The notes under the pieces were generated by a model, which saw only the letters and a program-made list of their open reading frames with translations, did not search any database and had not been told where the DNA came from. 6,636 nt of DNA from Rhodospirillaceae bacterium (GTDB lineage Bacteria > Pseudomonadota > Alphaproteobacteria > Rhodospirillales > Magnetovibrionaceae). The stretch spans positions 2,620 to 9,255 of the forward strand of contig NVTL01000042.1 in NCBI GenBank assembly GCA_002401565.1, in the 5' to 3' direction. Below are positions 1 to 6,569 of this stretch, one piece after another (within the stretch, counting starts at the first letter, position 1; each line of letters opens with the position of its first letter). The position numbers were made by a program, and so were the translations under genes.

Positions 1-1419
1 ACCGTAAATGTGTTTGTTGAATCCGCTATTTTTGATCCTATCCGCACCGCTGTGACGGGGCGCAAGCTTAATGTTATGAGCGATGCTCGGTATCGTTTTG
101 AACGCGGTATTGATAATGACTTGGCGATTGATGGCTGTGAAAATGCCACGCGTTTAATCATGGATCTTTGTGGGGGCGAGCCGTCTAATACGATCGTTGC
201 TGGCGCTGGGCCCGATTGGCAACGCGCCATTGATTTTCGTCCCACACGGGTTCAAGGCCTCACAGGTGTTGACGTTGGTGAAGACGAAATGGAACGTATC
301 TTGACCGTACTTGGTTTCGGCGTGCACAAAAATTCAGCTGAAAACTGGTCCGTTGATGTTCCCGCTTGGCGCGGCGATATGGTCGGTGAAGCGTGCTTGG
401 TCGAAGAAATTGTCCGCGTGAATGGTTATCACAACATTCCCCACGTATCGTTGGAACGGCCCGACAGCCTGCCATCTTCGGCTCTGACACCACAAATGCA
501 AAAACGTCGCAAGGTGCGCCGGACTTTGGCAGCCCGTGGTTTGGTCGAAGCCGTGACCTATTCGTTTTTGCCGAAAGCTCACGCTGAATTGTTTGGCGGG
601 GCTCCTGAATGTTTGCAATTGTCCAATCCGATTTCCGCTGACCTTGACGTTATGCGGCCCAGCGTTTTGCCCAACTTGATTGCGGCGATTGGGCGCAACG
701 ATGCCCATGGTCACACAGGCGGGGCCTTGTTCGAAGTGGGGCCACAATTTGCGGGTGACGCAGCGAACGAACAAGCCGTCGTGGCCTCGGGCGTGCGGTC
801 AGGTCAAGCCGATGTGCGCAATTGGATGGGCAAGGATCGCAAGGTTGATGTGTTTGATGCCAAGGCCGATGCGCTGGCCGCCTTAAAAGCAGCAGGGGCG
901 CCCACAGCCAATCTGTTGGTGTTCGAAGGTGGTCCAGATTGGTATCACCCCGGACGGTCCGGCACCTTGCGCTTGGGCCCCAAAACCATTTTGGCAAACT
1001 TTGGCGAAGTACATCCGGGCGTGTTGAAAAAAATGGATGTTAAAGGTCCTATTGTGGCCTTTGAAGTGTTCTTGGATAACTTGCCCAAACAAAAAATCAA
1101 GGCCAGTCAAGCTCGGCCTTTGGTGAAAATGTCTTCTTTCCAACCGTTGGATCGTGACTTTGCCTTTGTGGTTGACCAAGATGTTGACGTGCAAAAAATT
1201 GTCCGTGCGGCAACCGGGGCCAATAAAGCCCTGATCCATTCAGTTCGTGTTTTTGATGTGTTCGAAGGCGCAAATGTTGGTGAAGGTAAAAAATCCGTTG
1301 CCATCGAAGTGACCCTTCAACCCTTTGAAAAAACCCTCACAGACGATGACATCGAAGCCGTGACGACGAAGGTCAAAGCCGCGGTTCTGAAAGCCACAGG
1401 TGGCGAGTTGAGAGGCTAA
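1..1419 (+). CDS. pheT: Phenylalanyl-tRNA synthetase beta subunit, C-terminal part (5' end outside window)
   Basis: Partial gene. The frame is open from base 1 (T-V-N-V-F-V-E-S), so the GTG at 10 is an internal valine codon and not a start. About 472 residues are present of a protein usually near 800, so roughly the first 330 are missing. PheT pairs with PheS as a cytoplasmic alpha2beta2 enzyme that charges tRNA-Phe; the beta subunit provides structure, editing and tRNA binding. Visible parts in order: the end of the B3/B4 region with the typical SDARYRFERGID stretch (about 79-114), a B5 domain (about 226-435) ending in VEEIVRVNGYHNIP, the catalytic-like core (about 460-1120), and a C-terminal ferredoxin-fold anticodon-binding domain (about 1129-1416) with RDFAFVV, GEGKKS and TLTDDD. 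In B5 the acidic set D-x5-D-x2-E-E reads D-x5-C-x2-E-E, with Cys at 394-396. The gene ends at TAA just before a terminator. Identification is secure. Confidence 0.97.
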   Translation, partial: TVNVFVESAIFDPIRTAVTGRKLNVMSDARYRFERGIDNDLAIDGCENATRLIMDLCGGEPSNTIVAGAGPDWQRAIDFRPTRVQGLTGVDVGEDEMERILTVLGFGVHKNSAENWSVDVPAWRGDMVGEACLVEEIVRVNGYHNIPHVSLERPDSLPSSALTPQMQKRRKVRRTLAARGLVEAVTYSFLPKAHAELFGGAPECLQLSNPISADLDVMRPSVLPNLIAAIGRNDAHGHTGGALFEVGPQFAGDAANEQAVVASGVRSGQADVRNWMGKDRKVDVFDAKADALAALKAAGAPTANLLVFEGGPDWYHPGRSGTLRLGPKTILANFGEVHPGVLKKMDVKGPIVAFEVFLDNLPKQKIKASQARPLVKMSSFQPLDRDFAFVVDQDVDVQKIVRAATGANKALIHSVRVFDVFEGANVGEGKKSVAIEVTLQPFEKTLTDDDIEAVTTKVKAAVLKATGGELRG

Positions 1420-1438
1420 ATCATAGCCCATACTGATG

Positions 1439-1469
1439 AAAAGGGCTGCCTTTGGGTAGCCCTTTTTTT
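1439..1469 (+). terminator. Rho-independent terminator of pheT
   Basis: Inverted repeat AAAAGGGCTGCC (1439-1450) and GGTAGCCCTTTT (1455-1466) gives a 12-bp stem with one G-U pair and a four-base TTTG loop. The downstream arm merges into seven T residues (1463-1469). It begins 20 bases after the pheT stop and should end the pheT transcript before the kinase gene, which implies that the kinase has its own promoter. Confidence 0.9.
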
Positions 1470-1480
1470 GCCAGATGCTC

Positions 1481-1509
1481 TTGAACATGATCTACTGTTT
1501 CACAATATT
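1481..1509 (+). promoter_or_regulatory. Possible sigma-70-type promoter for the sensor kinase
   Basis: TTGAAC (1481-1486) matches the -35 consensus at four of six positions. AATATT (1504-1509), 17 bases later, matches the -10 consensus at four of six. The site lies between the pheT terminator and the kinase start, where a promoter is required if the terminator works. Transcription would begin near 1516, leaving a very short leader. The matches are weak and AT-rich DNA gives such hits by chance, so this is only a candidate. Confidence 0.35.
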
Positions 1510-1517
1510 TAGTCTTT

Positions 1518-1522
1518 AAGGA
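1518..1522 (+). promoter_or_regulatory. Shine-Dalgarno sequence that fixes the TTG start of the kinase
   Basis: AAGGA lies six bases upstream of the TTG at 1529-1531. An in-frame TAA at 1517-1519 blocks any earlier start, and the next in-frame ATG is at codon 12, inside the first membrane helix. Together these make TTG the best start. Confidence 0.75.
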
Positions 1523-1528
1523 TTTGAA

Positions 1529-3442
1529 TTGAAAAACTTTTTTACATCACCATTGTTGATCATGTTTTTGTTCGGCGGCGTGCTGCCCATCGTTGGCGGC
1601 TACGCCCTGACCCAAACGATTCCGGACTGGCGTTGGGACTATGTGACTTTTCATGCTGTGGTCGAAGGTTTAGGGGCCTTTGCCGCCCTGATCATTGCAA
1701 CTTTGGTGATGTTGATGCGGTCAGCCGGAAAATTACATCCGGGCTATGTTTGGGTGGCCTGTGGCCTGATCAGCATGGGCCTTTTTGACGGCTTTCATGC
1801 CATTTTAAATGCCGGGGAAGCGTTCGTTTGGTTGCATAGTTTTGCGACCTTTGTCGGCGGTTTGTTTTTTGTCATGATCTGGTTGCCGAGACGGATTTCC
1901 AGCCATCCGGTGGCGGACGTTCTGCCTTTTTATGTCTTTACGTTTTCTGTTTTGGGTGGTTTTGCATCCCTTGGATTTTCTGGATACTTGCCGACTATGG
2001 TGGCCAACGGTCAATTTACGGTGGTTGCCGCAAGCTTGAATATTGTCGGCGGCATTGGTTTTTTAGGGGCGGCGGCTTATTTTGTTTTGGGTCAGCCAGA
2101 CGTCAGCAGAACCGATAAAACGATTTTTTCGACCCATGCCTTTTTGTTTGGGATTGCGGGCTTGTTGTTTGAACTTTCCGAACTTTGGGATTCACCGTGG
2201 TGGTTGTGGCACATCCTGCGGGTGATTGCCTATATGTTGGTGGTTTATTATTTCCTGACGATCTTTATTCAAATGGGTAAAGAGGTCAAACAAAGTCGTG
2301 ATAATTTAGAACGCTTGGTCCAAAAACGCACTCAGGATTTGCGTAAGCTCAGCCAAGCGGTCGAACAAAGCCCATCAATGATGTTCATCACCGATACAGA
2401 TGGCATCATTGAATATGCCAACCAAAAATTCTTCGAGGTTTCTGGCTATTCTCCACAAGAAGTACTGGGGAAAAATCCAAACATTTTACAATCCAAACAA
2501 ACGCCAACGACGCTGTACAAGGAATTATGGGACACCATAAAATCAGGCAAGGTATGGCGTGGAGAATTAAAAGACCGTTGTAAAAATGGCGATACGTTTT
2601 GGGCCAATGCGATGATTGCGCCAATTTTGTCATCCGAAGGCGAGATCACCCATTTTTTTGCCTCCCACGAAGACATCACCCAACGCAAGATTGCCGAACA
2701 GGAAATGTTAGAAGCCAAGGAACATGCGGAAATTGCGAACCGGGCAAAATCTCATTTGATGGCGAACACCAGCCACGAATTGCGCACACCCTTGAATGCC
2801 ATCATCGGTTTTTCGTCGACCATGAAAGAAGAAATATTTGGCCCCATAGACAATCCAAAATACCACGAATATTTAAATGACATTCATGATTCTGGTTTGC
2901 ATTTGTTGGAACTGATCAACGATATTTTGGATGTATCGGCGATGGAAGGCAAAGCGTTGGGCTTGCATGATGAAAAAGTCAATTTGAACGATTTGATCGT
3001 GGCCGCCGTGCGCTTGATTAATCCGCGCGCCGAAAAAGGAAAGGTTACCATCACGTGCGTGGCTGGGTATGAAGATTTAAATGTGTATGTCGATCAGCGC
3101 CGCATCAAACAAATTTTGTTGAATTTGCTCAGCAACGCGGTGAAATTTACAGCAGAACATGGCGAAGTCGTGGTGCGCCAAAAGATTGAAACGGATGGGT
3201 CTTTTTGTTTAAGTATTCAGGACAACGGCATCGGCATGGATGAACAGGGCCTCGCCAAAGCCATGAGCCCGTTTGGTCAGGTGGACAGTGGTTTAAACCG
3301 CGCAAACGAAGGCACCGGACTGGGCTTGCCGCTGACCAAAGGGTTGGCCGAATTGCACGGCGGAACGCTCACCCTTGAAAGTGAATTGGGCAAAGGCACC
3401 ACAGCCACATTCACCCTGCCCAAAGACCGGGTGCTTGTTTAA
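1529..3442 (+). CDS. Membrane sensor histidine kinase: MASE3-like sensor, PAS, HisKA, HATPase
   Basis: A 637-residue inner-membrane histidine kinase of unknown stimulus. Residues 1-250 hold about eight hydrophobic helices (near 9-29, 42-64, 72-94, 100-119, 131-152, 164-188, 200-216, 226-248). The pattern FHAVVE (41-46), LFDGFHAI (85-92) and a late WHILRVIAYMLVVYYF segment (227-242) resembles MASE3 membrane sensor domains; this assignment is by eye. A charged linker helix (251-275) leads to one PAS domain (about 276-388), recognisable by ITDTDGIIEYAN, GKNPNIL and HEDITQRK. The kinase core is complete: H-box SHELRTPLNAIIGF with phospho-acceptor His416, N-box NLLSNAVKF (Asn532, Asn536), G1 box DNGIGM (565-570), F-box PFGQVD, and G2 box GTGLGL (595-600). 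There is no receiver or HPt domain and no adjacent response regulator, so it would phosphorylate a partner encoded elsewhere. The start is TTG, chosen for its Shine-Dalgarno spacing. The 3' end meets a convergent gene. Confidence 0.93.
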   Translation: MKNFFTSPLLIMFLFGGVLPIVGGYALTQTIPDWRWDYVTFHAVVEGLGAFAALIIATLVMLMRSAGKLHPGYVWVACGLISMGLFDGFHAILNAGEAFVWLHSFATFVGGLFFVMIWLPRRISSHPVADVLPFYVFTFSVLGGFASLGFSGYLPTMVANGQFTVVAASLNIVGGIGFLGAAAYFVLGQPDVSRTDKTIFSTHAFLFGIAGLLFELSELWDSPWWLWHILRVIAYMLVVYYFLTIFIQMGKEVKQSRDNLERLVQKRTQDLRKLSQAVEQSPSMMFITDTDGIIEYANQKFFEVSGYSPQEVLGKNPNILQSKQTPTTLYKELWDTIKSGKVWRGELKDRCKNGDTFWANAMIAPILSSEGEITHFFASHEDITQRKIAEQEMLEAKEHAEIANRAKSHLMANTSHELRTPLNAIIGFSSTMKEEIFGPIDNPKYHEYLNDIHDSGLHLLELINDILDVSAMEGKALGLHDEKVNLNDLIVAAVRLINPRAEKGKVTITCVAGYEDLNVYVDQRRIKQILLNLLSNAVKFTAEHGEVVVRQKIETDGSFCLSIQDNGIGMDEQGLAKAMSPFGQVDSGLNRANEGTGLGLPLTKGLAELHGGTLTLESELGKGTTATFTLPKDRVLV

Positions 3443-4611
3443 ACCACCCGCCCGCAAGCCTGAGCTGATGCCCAAGCCCATTGGAAATTAAATCCACCCA
3501 GATGCCCGGTGACGTCGACGCCTTCGCCGATGAAATACAAGCCGGGCACGGCATTGACTTCCATGGTTTTGGACGACAGCTCGATGGTGTCTACACCGCC
3601 AACCATGACTTCGGCGGTGCGCAGGCCCTCTGACCCGTTGGGGGTGATTTGCCAAGCGTTGATGTGGTCAGAAAGTTTTCGCAGCGCTTTGTCCGATGTC
3701 TCGCACAAACGACCGTTGCATCCGGTCCAATCCGTCATTTTTGTGGCTAAGCTTTTGGGCAGAATGTGTGCCAAAACAGTACGCACGTCTTTTTTCGGTT
3801 GGCTGGTTTTGGCTTGGCTTAAATGGTCAAAGACATTGGTGTCCGGCAGCAAGTTGACGGTGAGCGTATCGCCCGCACGCCAATAGGATGAAATTTGCAA
3901 AATGACCGGCCCGCTGAGGCCCCTGTGGGTGAACAGCAAGGCTTCTTGAAAGGTTACCTTGCCCAGCTTAACTGTGGCGTCTAAGGACACGCCAGCAAGG
4001 CCATCAAGTTTTTCTAAAATTTCAAAATCAAAGGTTAGCGGCACCAATCCCGGACGTGGTTCAACGACGTTTAAGCCAAAGGATTTAGCGACGGTGTAAG
4101 CAAAATCGCTGGACCCCATTTTAGGGATCGACGGTCCCCCGGTGGCGATCACCACGGCATCACTGGTCATTGGTCCACGGTTGGTGGAAACGGTAAAAAC
4201 ATTTTCGTCTTTGCTGACACCCAAGACCGATGTTTCGGTTTGGATACGCACGCCGCGACATTCTTCCAACAACATTTCGATGATTTGTGTTGCTGAACCA
4301 TCGCAAAACAATTGCCCGTGTTCACGTTCATGATAGGCAATGGCGTACCGTTCAATCAGTTCAATGAAATCATGTTGGTCATATCGTTTTAAGGCCGATA
4401 CACAAAAGCGCGGGTTATGGGAAAGGTAATTTGCAGCCGTCATATGCAGGTTGGTGAAGTTTGCCCGCCCACCGCCGGAAATGCGGATTTTCTCACCGAC
4501 CTTTATAGAGTGATCCAAAAGCAAAACGCTGCGCCCGCGTTTGTGGGCTTCGCCGGCACACATCAAACCCGCCGCCCCGCCGCCAATGATGATGACATCA
4601 AAATCAGTCAT
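3439..4611 (-). CDS. BaiN/YhiN (HI0933)-family NAD(P)/FAD-dependent oxidoreductase
   Basis: A 390-residue flavoprotein, close to the usual family length. The N-terminal Rossmann FAD-binding motif is VIIIGGGAAGLMCA (residues 6-19). It is followed by the family signature ISGGGRANFTN (44-54), a second dinucleotide-fold motif ATGGPSIPKMGSSDFAY (156-172), THRGLSGP (228-235), and the C-terminal FAD-contacting block GLYFIGEGVDVTGHLGGFNF (357-376) followed by QWAWASA. These identify the family firmly, but the physiological substrate of most members is unknown; names such as BaiN come from a bile-acid pathway that need not apply here. It has no signal peptide and should be cytoplasmic. It is the last gene of the minus-strand operon, and its ATG overlaps the preceding gene by eight bases (4604-4611). 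No strong Shine-Dalgarno is visible, so translational coupling is likely. I see no clear minus-strand terminator after it. Confidence 0.92.
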   Translation of the reverse strand: MTDFDVIIIGGGAAGLMCAGEAHKRGRSVLLLDHSIKVGEKIRISGGGRANFTNLHMTAANYLSHNPRFCVSALKRYDQHDFIELIERYAIAYHEREHGQLFCDGSATQIIEMLLEECRGVRIQTETSVLGVSKDENVFTVSTNRGPMTSDAVVIATGGPSIPKMGSSDFAYTVAKSFGLNVVEPRPGLVPLTFDFEILEKLDGLAGVSLDATVKLGKVTFQEALLFTHRGLSGPVILQISSYWRAGDTLTVNLLPDTNVFDHLSQAKTSQPKKDVRTVLAHILPKSLATKMTDWTGCNGRLCETSDKALRKLSDHINAWQITPNGSEGLRTAEVMVGGVDTIELSSKTMEVNAVPGLYFIGEGVDVTGHLGGFNFQWAWASAQACGRVV

Positions 4612-4972
4612 GAAGCGAAAGCGTCAAGGTCTTTCCGCCAAATTCGTGAACCAAGTCATGGGCGCGGATGGTGATTTTAGATGTGCCCTTGGGAATCTTC
4701 ACACCCGATAAAGAGCGCGTAAACGGCTGTTCGTTTTCATGAGGGTGCAGCAAAACACGGGTGCCCAAAACTGTACCGTTCTGGTCCAGAACTTCCCAGC
4801 TGTTCGCATAATGATCCCATCCGGAATCGGCATGCAAAACACTGACAGAAATTCGATAAGTTTCAGAGCTCGTTTTGTTGATTTTTGCGTCCACAACGTC
4901 TGCTTCGCCCGCCCAAGCGGTCGAGGTTAAAGCCATCAGAACAGCAAGCGCTAAAGGTTTAAACATAATCAT
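4604..4972 (-). CDS. Small secreted His-rich protein of unknown function
   Basis: A 122-residue protein that I do not recognise as a named family, although it looks like a conserved hypothetical of alphaproteobacteria. Residues 1-21 form a Sec signal peptide: a short start with Lys5, a hydrophobic core PLALAVLMALTSTA, and a likely cleavage site AWA|GE after Ala21. The mature part of about 101 residues has no cysteine and seven histidines (47, 54, 76, 78, 105, 109, 121), several within motif-like stretches: GWDHYANSWEVL (51-62), LLHPHENEQPFTR (74-86) and IRAHDLVHEFGG (102-113). Alternating polar and hydrophobic residues suggest a small beta-sandwich. Metal binding is a guess from the histidines. 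The start used here (ATG at 4970-4972) overlaps the previous stop as ATGA; Met3 (4964-4966) is an equally possible start and would keep the signal peptide. The 3' end overlaps the flavoprotein start. Confidence 0.82.
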   Translation of the reverse strand: MIMFKPLALAVLMALTSTAWAGEADVVDAKINKTSSETYRISVSVLHADSGWDHYANSWEVLDQNGTVLGTRVLLHPHENEQPFTRSLSGVKIPKGTSKITIRAHDLVHEFGGKTLTLSLHD

Positions 4973-5700
4973 AATGCCGCTAATAATTTATCGGGATAAT
5001 CCGTAAACACCGCATCCACGCCCAAGTCAAAAAGAGCCTTGGCTTGCGTGGCATCGTTCACAGTATAGACATTAAGGTGATAGTCTTTTTCATGCAAGCC
5101 TTGGGCAAGGTCGGCGGTCACAAATTCATGATAACAATGCAGGCTTTGGCAACGGTGTTGCATCATGCGGTCTGACCAGTTTTCGGGAATGGCATAAACG
5201 ATCATGCTTTTGGGCAGGTCAGGCATGAGGTCGTGAAAGATATCCAACGCCAGCATGCTCATGGACGAGATGAAGATTTTGTCTTGGACGGTTTCATGGG
5301 ATTTAAGAGTTTTTGCAACGGCCCTAGCTGTGGGTTCTTCCCAGCCCAGGGTGGTTTTGATTTCGATATTCAACACAACGTCATGGGCTGAAATCAGGTC
5401 TAATACTTCGCTGAGTTTGGGGATGCGTTCGCCCTTGAACTTTTCATCAAACGTTGATCCTGCATCCAAGCCTTGAATGTCAGCCGCTGATTTTAAAATC
5501 AACGGCCCATGACCATCTGTGGTCCGGTCCACGTTAAAATCATGCATCACCATAGCGATGCCGTCTTGGCTGACCGTGGCGTCGATTTCTATCGCTTGGG
5601 TGCCTAAGTCCAAGGCACATTGAATAGACGCCAAGGTGTTTTCCGGCGCATGACCAGAAGCCCCACGGTGGCCGATAATTTTGGGCAGGTAAAGGCTCAT
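4969..5700 (-). CDS. Glycerophosphodiester phosphodiesterase (UgpQ-like, cytoplasmic)
   Basis: A 243-residue GDPD-family enzyme, the size of the short cytoplasmic UgpQ type. It would hydrolyse glycerophosphodiesters to sn-glycerol 3-phosphate and an alcohol, using a divalent metal. All family landmarks are present: HRGASGHAPENT (11-22), the metal and catalytic pair Glu38/Asp40 in IEID, His53-Asp54 in VMHDFNVDRTTDG, NIEIK with Glu113 and Lys115, and the C-terminal VYTVND (211-216) and GVDAVFTDYPD (227-237). The usual insertion between HD and EIK is small, as in other bacterial forms. There is no signal peptide, so it acts inside the cell. It starts three bases after the stop of the PotC-like permease and overlaps the next gene by ATGA, so it belongs to the same transcript. 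A role in processing an imported glycerophosphodiester is an inference from these neighbours. Confidence 0.94.
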   Translation of the reverse strand: MSLYLPKIIGHRGASGHAPENTLASIQCALDLGTQAIEIDATVSQDGIAMVMHDFNVDRTTDGHGPLILKSAADIQGLDAGSTFDEKFKGERIPKLSEVLDLISAHDVVLNIEIKTTLGWEEPTARAVAKTLKSHETVQDKIFISSMSMLALDIFHDLMPDLPKSMIVYAIPENWSDRMMQHRCQSLHCYHEFVTADLAQGLHEKDYHLNVYTVNDATQAKALFDLGVDAVFTDYPDKLLAAL

Positions 5701-5703
5701 AAC

Positions 5704-6558
5704 TTAGGTCTTATCACGTTGCACAAAGACGCTCATCAAAGCCATGGTTCCCGATACCACCATCAACAATAACGCCAGGGCGTTGAGTTCCGGCGTAGAG
5801 CCTTCGCGCAGGCGTCCGTACATGGCGATGGTCAATGGCTGGTCTGACCCCACCAACATCAATGTTGTGTTGAAGTTTTCAAACGACATTAAAAATGAAA
5901 CGATTATAGAGCCGATCAGAGCTGGTTTTAAAAAGGGGATGGTAATGGTCCACACCGCCGTTAATTTAGACGCGCCAAGATTTTGCGCGGCTTCTTCTAA
6001 CGATATGTCAAATTTGCGCAGTCGCGCCGCGATGATCAGCGTGGTGATGGTGGCGATAAATGAAAACTGCCCCATCACGACCAAGAACGTGCTGGGCCTT
6101 AAAAATTCAAAATCCAGTCCTAAATTAAGTTCGATCCAATTGGCCAATGTGCTGGAAAACATCAAAATTGAAATGCCCAAAATCACGCCGGGAATAATCA
6201 ACGGCAACAGCATAAACATGTACAGCACGTTTTTAAACGGGAAGTTATGACGTTCAAACAAAAACGCATTGCTAAGCCCAACCAGCACCGACAATAGCGT
6301 TACCCAACAGGCCACATAAAACGAAGTGCCGATGCTGCTGAGCAAACGACCGTCTTGAAACAGGCCGAGGCGTTTGGGGTTGTCATTCATAAACCAATCA
6401 AATGTAAAACCACCCCACGGCAACGACGGGAACATGGAATCGTTAAAAGCAAAAACGCCAACGACGATCAACGGCAACATTAAATACACAAAAAATATGC
6501 CCACATACACATGGTACGCGACGCGAAAACTGCGGGGTTGGGGAATGGAAGGTATCAT
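5704..6558 (-). CDS. ABC transporter permease, PotC-like (polyamine/iron/opine-type importer)
   Basis: A 284-residue inner-membrane permease of a binding-protein-dependent ABC importer. About six membrane helices are visible (near 16-38, 76-100, 108-135, 157-179, 212-232, 257-278). The cytoplasmic EAA loop that docks to the ATPase fits the consensus exactly: Glu189-Ala190-Ala191, Gly195, Ile205, Ile207-Pro208. The FNDS turn after the first helix, LLPLIIPGVILGIS (117-130) and the C-terminal FENFNTTLMLVG (226-237) are typical of PotC-type permeases, the group that includes spermidine/putrescine importers. The substrate cannot be assigned, because the binding protein and ATPase are not in the window. 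The ATG has a good AGGA seven bases upstream, overlapping the stop of the preceding partial gene. GDPD follows three bases after its stop. Confidence 0.93.
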   Translation of the reverse strand: MIPSIPQPRSFRVAYHVYVGIFFVYLMLPLIVVGVFAFNDSMFPSLPWGGFTFDWFMNDNPKRLGLFQDGRLLSSIGTSFYVACWVTLLSVLVGLSNAFLFERHNFPFKNVLYMFMLLPLIIPGVILGISILMFSSTLANWIELNLGLDFEFLRPSTFLVVMGQFSFIATITTLIIAARLRKFDISLEEAAQNLGASKLTAVWTITIPFLKPALIGSIIVSFLMSFENFNTTLMLVGSDQPLTIAMYGRLREGSTPELNALALLLMVVSGTMALMSVFVQRDKT

Positions 6559-6565
6559 GACTTTT

Positions 6566-6569
6566 TCCT
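6566..6569 (-). promoter_or_regulatory. Shine-Dalgarno of the PotC-like permease, overlapping the upstream stop codon
   Basis: On the minus strand the sequence reads TAGGA, in which TAG (6570-6568) ends the upstream frame and AGGA (6569-6566) is the ribosome binding site. It lies seven bases from the ATG at 6558-6556. This arrangement favours translational coupling of the two permease subunits. Confidence 0.65.

Noticed and set aside
10..12. GTG as the start of a shorter pheT-like gene
   Set aside because: The frame remains open to the window edge, and the sequence on both sides is internal PheT sequence, so the gene is simply cut by the window.
334..774. A 146-codon open frame on the - strand inside pheT
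   Set aside because: It is a shadow of the conserved B5 and core region of PheT, with no ribosome binding site or motif noted.
1420..1528. A riboswitch, small RNA or leader peptide in the pheT-kinase gap
   Set aside because: The gap is only about 110 bases and is accounted for by the terminator, a weak promoter candidate and the Shine-Dalgarno. No further structure or short reading frame with Phe codons was seen.
3440..3500. A terminator for the minus-strand operon or the kinase gene at the convergent junction
   Set aside because: I found no GC-rich hairpin followed by a T-run in either direction near the shared stop codons.
5744..6250. A 168-codon open frame on the + strand opposite the permease gene
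   Set aside because: It lies wholly antisense to a gene with clear family motifs, has no recognisable domain or membrane pattern of its own, and its composition follows from the permease codons.
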